This document shows, piece by piece, positions 8,327 through 17,650 of a stretch of DNA of 64,000 bases. Numbering within the stretch: position 1 is the stretch's first letter; the number at the start of each line of letters is the position of its first letter. The notes under the pieces are model-generated. The model searched no databases. It was given only the letters and a program-made list of their open reading frames with translations, and was not told the DNA's origin. The position numbers were made by a program, and so were the translations under genes. The stretch is from Phaeocystidibacter luteus (GTDB lineage: Bacteria > Bacteroidota > Bacteroidia > Flavobacteriales > Schleiferiaceae): assembly GCF_008933115.1 (NCBI RefSeq), contig NZ_WBVO01000011.1:1-64000 (forward strand). The letters run 5' to 3'.

Positions 8327-9916
8327 ATGAAACACTTTACTCTTAGAGCACGCACAAGTGCTCTGCTCACCACACTCACATTCGCGTTTGTCTCAACACT
8401 ATCATTCGCTCAGGGGAATTGTGCGAATGCCGTTTCCAATGTTGTTTTTTACAATCAAACTGCAACTACGGTAGACATTGCATTTACAGATCCTAAGGAT
8501 ACTGTGGTAACAATTGAATGGGGGCCAACTTGCTTTATAATGGGAACAGGTTGGATGTACTATGCAACGAATGATACAATCACGCTAACAGGCGTGGATA
8601 GTGGTCAGTGCTACGATTTCTATTTTTCGAATGCACCTGCATATAACTTTACTTGCAACCCAGCCATACAGTATTGTACTCCTTGTCCTTATAGAGGCGA
8701 TAGCGCAAACAACGCCATCATGGCTACCCTTGATTCCATCGGTCCAGGATTGAATTTTTATGAATTCAGCAAGAATGGAATCGACAACTGTTACACGAAC
8801 GCTCACAGTTTCACGGCTGATGTTGACGTGGTTTGGGAGTACGTTCCAAGTCCGGGAGCAACAGAAGTAAGTATAAGTACATGTTCTTCGCTAGACACTA
8901 CAAGGCTGTTTGTGCTCGACTCGAACCAGCAGTTATTATCCACTACAAACACCACGTGTGGAGTGGGACCGCCTTCGCCGTGGAACACCATCCATAAAAG
9001 TGAGAAAATTGACAGGTTACAAGTCAACCCGAACATGCGATACTATATCGTGGTAGAAGTTGAGCAGAATGATTCTTGTGGATCTGGGATTTATTTCAAC
9101 ATTGAAGAAAAGGTCAGTTTCACGCCGCCTGTCTGTTCAACGCCGTATAATTTGGACAGTACGGTGGCGGGGTGTGATGCCATAGCCTTAACCTGGATGG
9201 ACTCTGCGAACGGAGCATCTTACATGGTAGAATACGGAGTTTCAGGGTTCACCCAGGGGAATGGAACTATGGTTACGGTTACGGACACCTTTCATTTACT
9301 CACGAACCTCAGTGCGAGCGCCACGTATGATGTATATGTAAGCACACTTTGTTCTTTTGATACTTCGGCGGCGGCTGGACCTCTAACGGTTTCGACATCG
9401 AAATCATCCGGGCAGTCTGCAGTGGCTAGTTACAGCTCATCCTTCTTGGGAATTGTGAACGGTAAAGCTCGATATCAATTTGACGGTACAGGCTCAACTG
9501 CTGACAGTCTAATTTGGAACTTCGGTGACGGTTCCGCATGGGAAGTGGGGTGGACACCAACTCACTCGTATTCCGTTGCCGGTGTCTATAATGCAACCAT
9601 GGTGGCGATTTTCGGTTGTTCGGTCGATACCGTTCTGTTCACAGTTAATGTCGTGCCATGGAGTGTGGATGAGCAACTGGCTAGTTCGGTGATGATGTAT
9701 CCCAATCCGGCGAGAACTTCGTGTAGGATTGAATGGAGTTCAGATTTGAAAGTCACCGAAGTAGTAATCTTAGATCGGAGTGGCAGACAATTACAATCCA
9801 ATGTTGTAGATGCAAGTACTGTGGAACTCGACCTTACTAATTTGGCAAATGGGGTGTACTTTCTACAGCTTAAATACGGCGATGGGACGGTTCAAAAGCG
9901 ACTCATTGTGCAATAA
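8327..9916 (+). CDS. T9SS-secreted protein with FN3 and PKD domains
   Basis: A 529-residue exported protein. Order: signal peptide (to about residue 25), an FN3-like module, a prepeptidase-like beta domain (about 120-255, SPGATEVSISTCSS), a second FN3 module (about 265-345), a PKD domain (IWNFGDGSAWE, about 400) and a C-terminal type A T9SS sorting domain (YPNPARTSCRIEW to the end, NLANGVYFLQLKYG). It should cross the outer membrane through T9SS and be released or anchored. I see no catalytic motif, so adhesion or scaffolding is likely. The ATG at 8327 fits the signal peptide better than 8315. It shares module types with the 1234-residue protein downstream. It ends directly against the convergent methyltransferase gene. 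Confidence 0.88.
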   Translation: MKHFTLRARTSALLTTLTFAFVSTLSFAQGNCANAVSNVVFYNQTATTVDIAFTDPKDTVVTIEWGPTCFIMGTGWMYYATNDTITLTGVDSGQCYDFYFSNAPAYNFTCNPAIQYCTPCPYRGDSANNAIMATLDSIGPGLNFYEFSKNGIDNCYTNAHSFTADVDVVWEYVPSPGATEVSISTCSSLDTTRLFVLDSNQQLLSTTNTTCGVGPPSPWNTIHKSEKIDRLQVNPNMRYYIVVEVEQNDSCGSGIYFNIEEKVSFTPPVCSTPYNLDSTVAGCDAIALTWMDSANGASYMVEYGVSGFTQGNGTMVTVTDTFHLLTNLSASATYDVYVSTLCSFDTSAAAGPLTVSTSKSSGQSAVASYSSSFLGIVNGKARYQFDGTGSTADSLIWNFGDGSAWEVGWTPTHSYSVAGVYNATMVAIFGCSVDTVLFTVNVVPWSVDEQLASSVMMYPNPARTSCRIEWSSDLKVTEVVILDRSGRQLQSNVVDASTVELDLTNLANGVYFLQLKYGDGTVQKRLIVQ

Positions 9917-11092
9917 CTAAAGCACGCGTAGCATTAATCCTTTCAAATAATGACCTTCCGGGAAATACAAATTCTCGGGGTGACAGGCAGGCTGACGCAA
10001 TTCCTTGAGGATTTGTATCGGTCTGCCTACTTCTATTGCAGCCGCACGAAGCGTGTCGGCAAATACTTGAGGAGTTACATTTTGGCTACATGAAAAGGTG
10101 AAAAGAATGCTACCCGGTCTCATGTTTTTGATAGCAGATGCATTCAGCCTTTTATACGCTTGAATGGCGTTGTGGACAGCCTTTCGTCTCTTGGCAAAGG
10201 CAGGAGGGTCGAGAATCACAATGTCGTAATCACGGTCCATTGATTTGAGGAACACTTGTACATCGCTCGCTTCAGACGTATGTCGATCGGATGCACGGTT
10301 TAGCTTGGCATTCTCATCGGCGAGACGACAAGCCAACTCGGAAAGGTCTACAGAGTGGACTTCTTTAGCTCCGGCGTTCAGTGCATAGACGGAGAACCCT
10401 CCTGTATAGGCGAAAGCGTTTAATACTTTCTTTCCCTTTGAGAAGTGGCCTACCAATTGGCGGTTGTCGCGTTGATCTAGGAAGAACCCGGTCTTTTGCC
10501 CTTCAACCCAGTTCACTACGAATGAGTTTCCATTTTCGCGAATGGTTGTAGATGGTGTGTTGCCGAACAGGAATTCGCTTTGAATGTGCTCGTGATGGAG
10601 GGATTCACCACTCTTGTCATAGACGGTTTTGAGCGATTCGCCCAAGATATCTTTGAGTGCGGCAAGAATTACGTCGCGTTGGTTGTGGACTCCCAGAGTG
10701 TGTGCTTGCAGCACGACATGTCCATCGTACCAATCCATTACAATTCCAGGTACAAAGTCGCCCTCCCCGAAAAACAGTCGATACGCATTGGTTTCTATGC
10801 TATCGGTCAGACCAATCTCTTGTCTAAGTTCGAATGCGTTTCGAATTCTATCCTTCCACCAGGAGAGGTCGATGAGTTCATCTAGGTATGTTAAGACCTT
10901 AACTCGAATGGAAGCCTTTGGTGACATGTAATGGCCAACGGCGAGGAATTCACCTTTAGAATCGACGATACGAACGATGTCGCCTTCTTCGCAGTGCTTC
11001 TCTGACGCTATTGCTCCACTAAAAATCCAGGGATGTTTTCTTTGGAGGGCGCGCTCCTTTCCCTTGGCTAGTCTGACTTCCTTGTAGTTCAT
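9917..11092 (-). CDS. rlmI: Class I SAM-dependent rRNA methyltransferase, RlmI family
   Basis: A 391-residue RlmI/YccW-like 23S rRNA (cytosine-5) methyltransferase. An N-terminal PUA domain (KHPWIFSGAI) is followed by the central EEHAD-type domain and a Rossmann fold with KTGFFLDQRDNR (about 205-216), NAFAYTGGFSVYA as the SAM loop, and DPPAFAKRR (about 294-302). The catalytic TFSCSQ segment carries the conserved cysteine. Exact target assignment in Bacteroidota is by family only. Its stop abuts the T9SS gene stop with no gap. A -7 box TACCTTTG lies 4 nt before the ATG, implying a near-leaderless mRNA. Confidence 0.9.
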   Translation of the reverse strand: MNYKEVRLAKGKERALQRKHPWIFSGAIASEKHCEEGDIVRIVDSKGEFLAVGHYMSPKASIRVKVLTYLDELIDLSWWKDRIRNAFELRQEIGLTDSIETNAYRLFFGEGDFVPGIVMDWYDGHVVLQAHTLGVHNQRDVILAALKDILGESLKTVYDKSGESLHHEHIQSEFLFGNTPSTTIRENGNSFVVNWVEGQKTGFFLDQRDNRQLVGHFSKGKKVLNAFAYTGGFSVYALNAGAKEVHSVDLSELACRLADENAKLNRASDRHTSEASDVQVFLKSMDRDYDIVILDPPAFAKRRKAVHNAIQAYKRLNASAIKNMRPGSILFTFSCSQNVTPQVFADTLRAAAIEVGRPIQILKELRQPACHPENLYFPEGHYLKGLMLRVL

Positions 11093-11096
11093 GCCG

Positions 11097-11104
11097 CAAA
11101 GGTA
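11097..11104 (-). promoter_or_regulatory. -7 promoter element of rlmI
   Basis: TACCTTTG on the minus strand matches the Bacteroidota TAnnTTTG box and ends 4 nt before the rlmI ATG. No TTTG is found at the usual -33 spacing. Confidence 0.5.
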
Positions 11105-11334
11105 CGCCCAAATTGTTCACGGCACAGTGGGTTGATTTCGAAGTGGTTATTGAAGAATAGTAGAAATATTCTTAACAATGAATATAGATATGTTATGATT
11201 CTAATAGGAGATGCCTACATTAGGGTGTTTTTAAACACAAAGCCCTCTAAAGTGTAAATATTGTAACAAACGGTGTTTATTTGTGAACTTTGTGTTGGGA
11301 AACGCTTTACACAATCCAAAAATTTCGCTTTACT
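11105..11334. other. Intergenic leader with two inverted repeats
   Basis: A 230-nt gap between divergent genes. It contains ATATTC/GAATAT (11166-11171, 11180-11185) and the tight palindrome GTGTTT/AAACAC with a TT centre (11225-11238). The region is A/T-rich and presumably holds the promoter and 5' UTR of the large T9SS protein. I could not assign a confident -33/-7 pair. Confidence 0.35.
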
Positions 11335-14300
11335 ATGAAAAACGCTACTCCGTGGAAGTGGCTGGGCATTTTCGCTCTCTTGCTTTCACCATTGTTTAAC
11401 TCAGAGGCTCTAGCTCAGTGTTCTTATGAACTGAGTTTGGATGATTCCTTTGGCGACGGATGGAACGGGAACACCGTTGATGTCCGTGTAGGTGCAGTAA
11501 CAACAAACTACACCTTGAGTAATGGATTCGACACAACAGTTGTTCTTACAGTTAACACTGGAGATACCATTCAAATTACGTATAACGCTACTGGTCTTTA
11601 CCAGAGTGAAGTTTCATTCGAGCTTTTTGACGCGAATCAGGCGAGCATTTTCGCTTCTGGTTCTGGTCCATCTGCTGGTTTGAATGTGGATACTACGGCT
11701 TTTTGCCCTACTTGTGTGTCAGTGAATTCAATGACGCTTGATTCGGCCACTAGCTCAAGTGTGTCTGTTTCATGGCCGGCTGTTGCAAATGCGTCGTCCT
11801 ACACAATTGAATGGGGACCTTGCGGGTTTGGTCAAGGTACAGGAACTGTAGTTTCGGCAACTACCAATAATTACACAATTACTGGTCTAATGGCCTCTGA
11901 GTGCGTTGATGTATACATTACTACCGACTGCTCTGGTTCAGGAAACGGTATTGCGAACATGACTGGCCCATATTCTTTCAGAAGCCTTCAGCCTGTAATT
12001 AGCACTTTCCCTTTCTTCACAAACTTCGAATCTAACAATGGCTTCTTCTTGCCTAGTGGTACGAATTCATCGTGGGAGTGGGGCGTACCAGCCGGATCAG
12101 TAATTACGGGTAGTAGCTCTCCGAGCAACGCTTGGGTTACAAATCTATCGGGTGACTACAACAATAGTGAAAACTCTTTCCTGACTTCAGCCGTGTTCGA
12201 TCTTTCAGCAGAGACAGGAAGTTTCATTTTGACTTTTGACCTATTCTACGAAACAGAGAATAACTTCGATGAAGTTTGGGTAGAGATGTCTACAGACGGT
12301 CTCACTTGGACCAAGTTGGTAGACAATGGCACTGCCGTTAACTGGTACAACGACTTGGGCAACCAATGGTGGGAAAACACCAACAACGGATGGAATGGTT
12401 CAAGTATCATCTTGGCAAATATTGCTGGACAGAGCATCGTTCAGTTCCGTTTTGCATTCTCGTCTGACGGTAGTGTTAGTCGTGAAGGTGTTGGTATTGA
12501 TGACTTCGGTCTACAAGCTCTAACATGCGGAGTTCCTTCTGCATTTGCTAGTCCGTTTATCAGCACTGATTCACTCGGAATTAGCTGGACCTCTTCATCA
12601 GGCTTCTCGAATATTGAGTATGGTCTTGCTGGGTTTACACAAGGTTCTGGTACAATGATTCAGGGAGCAACAGGAACTGATACGATCGGAGGTCTCTTGC
12701 CAGGAACTACATATGACATCTATCTTCAAGATTCTTGTAGCCCAGGAAATGTTGGCCTTTGGGTAGGTCCGTTCTCTGTAACTACATTACAGCCAATCGT
12801 GAATACATTCCCTTACACTGAGGACTTCGAAGCAGATGCTGGTAACTGGATAGCTTATGGATCCAACAGCTCATGGCAGTGGGGCGCTCCTTCTGCAACT
12901 GTAATTTCAGCAGCAGGTCAAGGAACGAACGCATGGGTTACAAACCTTTCAGGTTCATACAACAATAGTGAATTGTCGTATCTACAGACTGTCATCTTCG
13001 ATGCGAGCTCAACTGTAAATGACCTCGAGTACACCTTTAGCATGAACTTTGAAACGGAGAATAACTTCGACGAAGGATGGGTAGAGTACTCATTTGACGG
13101 TACTACATGGACTAAATTGGTTGATAATGGATCGGCTTCAGGCTGGTACAACGACCTCAATAACCAATGGTGGGAAGATACTGACGGTGGCCAATGGGTT
13201 ACTCGTTCGAACGTAATCCCGGGTTCTGCCGGTCAGAGCTTCGTTCAAATTCGTCACGTATTCTCATCCGACGGTAGCGTAACGCGCGAAGGTTTTGGTG
13301 TAGATGATGTTATGGTTGACGAGCTTGTATGCTCGGTTCCTTCTGCACTTGGTGCAACCAATATCGGCACGACCACAGCGGATATCTTCTTCACTTCCAC
13401 AGCGATGATCTCTAATGTTGAATGGGGGCCAAGCGGTTTCGTTCAAGGAACAGGTCAGGGTACCGTTATCAACGCAATGAATGATACTATCGCCCTTTCA
13501 GGTCTTACACCAAATACCTGCTACGACTTCTATGTGCAAGATTCATGTGCGAATGGAAACAGCATTTGGGTAGGTCCATTTGTATTCTGCACGGATCCAA
13601 CGTGTATTGCTCCAATGAACTTGGGCACAAACAACGTAGATTCCACAAATGCTACGTTGGTATGGGACGGCAATAACGTTCCAGGTACGTACCTCATAGA
13701 ATACGGAACTCCAGGTTTTGCTCTGGGTACTGGAACAATGATTACTTCAACTGCGGATAGCGTTACGCTGAGCAACTTGGCAAATGCTACAGACTATTGC
13801 TTCTACGTAGCTGAAATTTGTACTCCAGGCGATACTTCTGCTTGGTCAGGTCCAAACTGCTTCACTACACTTTGTGGAACAATTCAAGGAGACAGTATTC
13901 AAGATGCTATCCAAGTAACGGGTTCTGGACAATGGGTTGGAAACGCAACTTGCTACAGCAATACCCTAGCCCTACGCACCGGTGTAGAAGTCATCTTCGA
14001 ATACACTCCTTCTCCAGGAACAACGTTAGCTGACTTTGAGACTTGTGGTTCAGGTTATGATACATATTTGTACTTGCTAGATGCTAACCAAACAACACTT
14101 AACTCAAGTGATGATGACTGTGGTCTGCAATCGCAGCTTCTCGGCGAGGCAGTGATTCCTGGTCAAACTTACTATGTTGTTGTTGAGGCGTTTAGCAGCT
14201 TCACTACGGTAAGTAACTTCGTCCTCACGATTACGGAAACAAACCCTTGTCCAGCTCCTTCAAACTTCACAACTACAGCCGTAAACTGTACGTCGTTGGA

Positions 14301-15039
14301 TTTGATCTGGAACAACGGTGGCTCTTCTTACGCTTATGAGCTTGAGTACGGAGCAACTGGCTTCAACCCAGGTTCTGGTACAGCTGTAGTTTCTAATGAT
14401 ACCACAGAAACTGTTAGCGGTCTTACTGCAGGTACGGCTTACGACTTCTACGTTCGTGGATTCTGTACGAGCGATACGTCTGCATGGGCTGGTCCATTCA
14501 CCATTTCTACGTCTAACGTGAATAACGCAATGGCGGTAGGTACATTTACCATCACCAATGTTACACTCACAGATGCGATTGTAGATTTCGATGGAACAGG
14601 TTCAACTGCCGACAGTATTTCTTGGGATTATGACGATGGTTCTGCCATCGAGTGGGGTTCGACTCCACAGCACACATACACCCAGAACGGGACGTATGAC
14701 GTAGTTGTAACAGCTTACACAGACTGTGGATCTGACGATGATACCATTCAGGTTGTAATCTCTACCATCTCCCTCACGGAAGCTGGTGCTGCGAATTTCT
14801 CTGTATATCCTAACCCTAGCTACGGCGACGTTACCGTATCATTCGAAGGAGCTACTGGAAATGAAGCAACGATCAACTTGATGAATCTCCAAGGTCAGAT
14901 TCTTGAAACGATTCAGGTTGACCTCCAATCTGGTACAAGAGATATCCAAATGGATCTCTCGAACTTGCCAAAAGGAGTTTACATGATTCGTTATAACGAA
15001 GAAAACGCGGTGGCTATCCGTCGCGTAGTTCTGAAGTAA
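11335..15039 (+). CDS. Large T9SS-secreted modular protein (FN3, MAM-like, PKD)
   Basis: A 1234-residue exported protein with a signal peptide to about residue 29. After a short N-terminal beta domain (DDSFGDGWNGN) it alternates FN3 modules with two MAM/jelly-roll-like modules that are clearly duplicates (each has ETENNFDE..WVE, WTKLVDNG, WYNDL.NQWWE and SSDGSV.REG). These are followed by FN3, a prepeptidase-like domain (YDTYLYLLDANQTTLNSSD), FN3, a PKD domain (SWDYDDGSAIEWGS) and a type A T9SS sorting domain (VYPNPSYGDVTVSF to RRVVLK). No catalytic residues are evident, so I infer adhesion or a surface-layer role. The ATG at 11335 precedes the signal peptide. A strong terminator follows. Confidence 0.9.
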   Translation: MKNATPWKWLGIFALLLSPLFNSEALAQCSYELSLDDSFGDGWNGNTVDVRVGAVTTNYTLSNGFDTTVVLTVNTGDTIQITYNATGLYQSEVSFELFDANQASIFASGSGPSAGLNVDTTAFCPTCVSVNSMTLDSATSSSVSVSWPAVANASSYTIEWGPCGFGQGTGTVVSATTNNYTITGLMASECVDVYITTDCSGSGNGIANMTGPYSFRSLQPVISTFPFFTNFESNNGFFLPSGTNSSWEWGVPAGSVITGSSSPSNAWVTNLSGDYNNSENSFLTSAVFDLSAETGSFILTFDLFYETENNFDEVWVEMSTDGLTWTKLVDNGTAVNWYNDLGNQWWENTNNGWNGSSIILANIAGQSIVQFRFAFSSDGSVSREGVGIDDFGLQALTCGVPSAFASPFISTDSLGISWTSSSGFSNIEYGLAGFTQGSGTMIQGATGTDTIGGLLPGTTYDIYLQDSCSPGNVGLWVGPFSVTTLQPIVNTFPYTEDFEADAGNWIAYGSNSSWQWGAPSATVISAAGQGTNAWVTNLSGSYNNSELSYLQTVIFDASSTVNDLEYTFSMNFETENNFDEGWVEYSFDGTTWTKLVDNGSASGWYNDLNNQWWEDTDGGQWVTRSNVIPGSAGQSFVQIRHVFSSDGSVTREGFGVDDVMVDELVCSVPSALGATNIGTTTADIFFTSTAMISNVEWGPSGFVQGTGQGTVINAMNDTIALSGLTPNTCYDFYVQDSCANGNSIWVGPFVFCTDPTCIAPMNLGTNNVDSTNATLVWDGNNVPGTYLIEYGTPGFALGTGTMITSTADSVTLSNLANATDYCFYVAEICTPGDTSAWSGPNCFTTLCGTIQGDSIQDAIQVTGSGQWVGNATCYSNTLALRTGVEVIFEYTPSPGTTLADFETCGSGYDTYLYLLDANQTTLNSSDDDCGLQSQLLGEAVIPGQTYYVVVEAFSSFTTVSNFVLTITETNPCPAPSNFTTTAVNCTSLDLIWNNGGSSYAYELEYGATGFNPGSGTAVVSNDTTETVSGLTAGTAYDFYVRGFCTSDTSAWAGPFTISTSNVNNAMAVGTFTITNVTLTDAIVDFDGTGSTADSISWDYDDGSAIEWGSTPQHTYTQNGTYDVVVTAYTDCGSDDDTIQVVISTISLTEAGAANFSVYPNPSYGDVTVSFEGATGNEATINLMNLQGQILETIQVDLQSGTRDIQMDLSNLPKGVYMIRYNEENAVAIRRVVLK

Positions 15040-15063
15040 GTTTAGAACAACAGACTTCAACTG

Positions 15064-15095
15064 AAAGTCCCCGCCGAAAGGTGGGGACTTTTGTT
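15064..15095 (+). terminator. Rho-independent terminator of the large T9SS gene
   Basis: A 12-bp stem (15064-15075 with 15080-15091, one G-T wobble) closes a GAAA tetraloop (15076-15079) and runs into a T-rich tail. It ends 25-56 nt after the plus-strand stop. Very strong predicted hairpin. Confidence 0.92.
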
Positions 15096-15096
15096 T

Positions 15097-15885
15097 TTAA
15101 AGATGTTTGGAAACGAGGTCCGTAAGCTCCTCCTTGATATTTGAGGAAGATGCGAGAATCTCTCTCCCGAAAATAGGATCGTTCGTTTTAGAGAATGCCG
15201 ATACTCGGCCTCCTGCTTCTTCAACCAAGAGCACTCCAGCCGCAACGTCCCAAGGGTTCAATCCATACTCAAAGAATCCATCAAACCTGCCGCAAGCCAC
15301 ATAGGCCAAGTCTACCGCCGCAGATCCCCAGCGTCGGACCCCGCGCGTTTTTTGGAAACAGTCCTTCAACAACTGCAAGTACTCGTCTATTTTCTCAAAG
15401 TCGTAGTAAGGAAATCCAGTGGCGACAAGTGCGTTGCTCAGCGAGTCATTCGACGATACGCGAATCGACTCTCCATTGCAGTATGCTCCGCCTCCCTTGT
15501 AGGCACTGTAGAGTTCATTTTGTCCCACCTCCAAGATCACGGCAACAACCGGATTTTTACCGTCATGCAATGCAACAGAGACCGAGTACACAGGAAGGTT
15601 GTGAAGGAAGTTTGTAGTTCCGTCTAGCGGGTCGACAATCCAGTTAAAACCGTTGTCATTTCGTTCACCCGTGCCTTCTTCCGCAATGAAGCCGGCCGAA
15701 GGGACGATGTCGCGCAATCCTTTTACGAGGCGTTTCTCCGCCTCTTTATCAACATAAGAAACTAGGCTGTTGAGACTTTTGAGCTCTACGTCACTCGCCG
15801 CGACTTTCTTTTGTTCTTTACGAATGAACATGCCAACCTCTCGGACCAAATGAATGGTCTGAGTACAAACTTTCGAAAGTTCCAT
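15097..15885 (-). CDS. Inositol monophosphatase family protein
   Basis: A 262-residue Mg2+-dependent phosphatase of the IMPase/SuhB group. Metal-binding residues are seen in FIAEEGTGE (Glu70) and WIVDPLDGTTN (Asp85, Asp88), with the C-terminal NPWDVAAGVLLVEEAGG motif supplying the last aspartate. Likely substrates are myo-inositol-1-phosphate or a similar small phosphate ester; exact specificity is not readable. The ATG at 15885 lies 4 nt after the stop of the upstream 99-residue gene, so the two are co-transcribed; the in-frame start at 15927 would overlap that gene. Confidence 0.93.
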   Translation of the reverse strand: MELSKVCTQTIHLVREVGMFIRKEQKKVAASDVELKSLNSLVSYVDKEAEKRLVKGLRDIVPSAGFIAEEGTGERNDNGFNWIVDPLDGTTNFLHNLPVYSVSVALHDGKNPVVAVILEVGQNELYSAYKGGGAYCNGESIRVSSNDSLSNALVATGFPYYDFEKIDEYLQLLKDCFQKTRGVRRWGSAAVDLAYVACGRFDGFFEYGLNPWDVAAGVLLVEEAGGRVSAFSKTNDPIFGREILASSSNIKEELTDLVSKHL

Positions 15886-15889
15886 AGGA

Positions 15890-16189
15890 TTACTTTGTGC
15901 TTTCCAATTGCTGAAGAGGCGAAACAACCTTCACTCGGTCGAGAACCTCCATCATTTCATTTGCAAGCGCAAGATAGGGTTGTTCTTCGAGTATGTGGTT
16001 GGAGCCTTTCCATTCTACGAGCGACATGAATCGACTCGGTTCAACGGAGTATAGCTCGGCCTTACCAATGAGCTGATCTCGCTTCAATTGGCCGTAAAGA
16101 TTGCGCCACGTTACTCGGAAGTCATCTCTGAACATCGGTTTAAGGCGATATTCAGTCAACTCAAAAATAGGAATATTGGTATCCTTCAT
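15890..16189 (-). CDS. Small hypothetical protein, possibly ferredoxin-like (ABM-type) fold
   Basis: A 99-residue soluble protein with no signal. The pattern (FRVTWRNLYGQL, KAELYSVEPSRFMSLVEWKG, LANEMMEVLDRV) loosely resembles small dimeric alpha/beta-barrel proteins of the antibiotic biosynthesis monooxygenase type, but no active-site residue can be named. It is co-directional with and 4 nt upstream of the IMPase, so it probably forms an operon with it. The family assignment is weak. Confidence 0.6.
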   Translation of the reverse strand: MKDTNIPIFELTEYRLKPMFRDDFRVTWRNLYGQLKRDQLIGKAELYSVEPSRFMSLVEWKGSNHILEEQPYLALANEMMEVLDRVKVVSPLQQLESTK

Positions 16190-16238
16190 CGGTACCCACT
16201 AAGGTACGACACGGACTTTGGAAAAAAAACGGTAGTTG

Positions 16239-17573
16239 TTACGACACAGGAATCTCTAGTGGCTCGAAGCGAACAGCACCATCATCGTCTATCTCCGTAA
16301 GCTTGATATGCTGTACCGTGTTCACAAGCTCCGGGTTCCAGTGCGTCTTAACCTTCACGTAGTTTTCCGTAAAGCCGTGGATCCAGCCTGCTTTGTTTTC
16401 ACCTTCAAACAGTACTCGACGTTCGCTACCCAGCTGAGATTCGTAGAACGCCCGACGCTTTTTAGCCGAAAGAACACGAAGCATTTTATTTCTGCGCTTT
16501 CTCTCACTCATCGGAACCACGCCATCCATATCCCAAGCTTCCGTATTTGGACGCTCACTGTACGTGAACACATGCAAGTAGGAGATAGGAAGTTCTTTCA
16601 GGAAATTATACGTCTCCATGAAGTGCTCTTCCGTTTCTCCAGGGAATCCCACAATCACATCAACGCCTATGCATGCGTGTGGCATGGCGGTTTTTATGGA
16701 ATCGACTCTGTCGACGTAAAGTTCTCTCAAATATCTACGCTTCATGCGTTTGAGCATGTCGTTGCTCCCGCTCTGAAGAGGTACGTGGAAGTGAGGTACG
16801 AATCGATCGCTTTGGGAAACAAATGCAATGGTCTCGTCCTTCAGGAGGTTTGGCTCGATAGATGAAATTCTCAAACGATCGATTCCTTCCACTTTGTCGA
16901 GTTCCTTCACAAGCTCAAGGAACGTGTGTTCGTGGCGCTTGTTTCCATGCTCACCTTTACCGTAATCTCCGATGTTTACACCAGTGAGTACAATCTCTTT
17001 GATGTCTTGCTGTGAGATTTCCTCCGCCTGGCGAACCACATTTTCCAGAGTGTCACTTCGAGAAATGCCTCTCGCTCTAGGTATGGTGCAATAGGTGCAC
17101 TTGTAATCACATCCGTCCTGAACTTTCAAGAAGGCACGTGTACGTTCACCTATGGAATAGCTCCCTACAAAGGTGTCTGCCTCATCTATCTCACATGAAT
17201 GAACCTCACCCATGTCAGATTTCGTCAAATCGTTTAGGTAGTCGGTTACCTTGAATTTCTCAGTGGCACCCAACACTAAATCTACCCCTGGGATTGCAGC
17301 GATTTCTTCTGGTTGAAGTTGCGCATAGCAACCTACGATTACTACGAAAGCATCCGGATTGGAGCGCATGGCTTTGTTCACAATGGAACGGCATTCTTTG
17401 TCGGCATTTTGAGTTACCGAACACGTGTTGATCACATATACGTCCGCAGATTCTCCAAACTCCACTTTCTCGTATCCTTTATCTGTAAAGTCACGAGCTA
17501 TTGTGCTGGTTTCCGCAAAGTTGAGTTTACAACCTAGCGTGTGAAAAGCGACTGATTTACCGTTCATTTCCAT
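16239..17573 (-). CDS. mtaB: tRNA t6A37 methylthiotransferase
   Basis: Radical-SAM enzyme converting t6A37 of tRNA into ms2t6A. Residues 1-125 are the UPF0004 domain with auxiliary Fe-S cysteines Cys15, Cys51 and Cys82. The radical SAM core has CDYKCTYC (Cys155, Cys159, Cys162), and a C-terminal TRAM-like segment binds tRNA. Length (444) is normal. HTLGCKLNFAE is the MtaB-type N-terminal signature and separates it from MiaB. The start is the ATG at 17573 or at 17567. The -7 box TACCTTTG lies 8 nt upstream of 17573. Confidence 0.93.
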   Translation of the reverse strand: MEMNGKSVAFHTLGCKLNFAETSTIARDFTDKGYEKVEFGESADVYVINTCSVTQNADKECRSIVNKAMRSNPDAFVVIVGCYAQLQPEEIAAIPGVDLVLGATEKFKVTDYLNDLTKSDMGEVHSCEIDEADTFVGSYSIGERTRAFLKVQDGCDYKCTYCTIPRARGISRSDTLENVVRQAEEISQQDIKEIVLTGVNIGDYGKGEHGNKRHEHTFLELVKELDKVEGIDRLRISSIEPNLLKDETIAFVSQSDRFVPHFHVPLQSGSNDMLKRMKRRYLRELYVDRVDSIKTAMPHACIGVDVIVGFPGETEEHFMETYNFLKELPISYLHVFTYSERPNTEAWDMDGVVPMSERKRRNKMLRVLSAKKRRAFYESQLGSERRVLFEGENKAGWIHGFTENYVKVKTHWNPELVNTVQHIKLTEIDDDGAVRFEPLEIPVS

Positions 17574-17581
17574 TGCGGGTG

Positions 17582-17614
17582 CAAAGGTACAACATTGATT
17601 TCCACCTAACCAAC
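17582..17614 (-). promoter_or_regulatory. Promoter of mtaB
   Basis: On the minus strand GTTG, then a 21-nt spacer, then TACCTTTG (17589-17582). This fits the Bacteroidota TTTG/TAnnTTTG promoter with one mismatch at -33. Transcription would start within a few bases of the mtaB ATG. Confidence 0.55.
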
Positions 17615-17650
17615 CTACCAGATACCTCTTCCGATGTGTACTTTAGCGAA

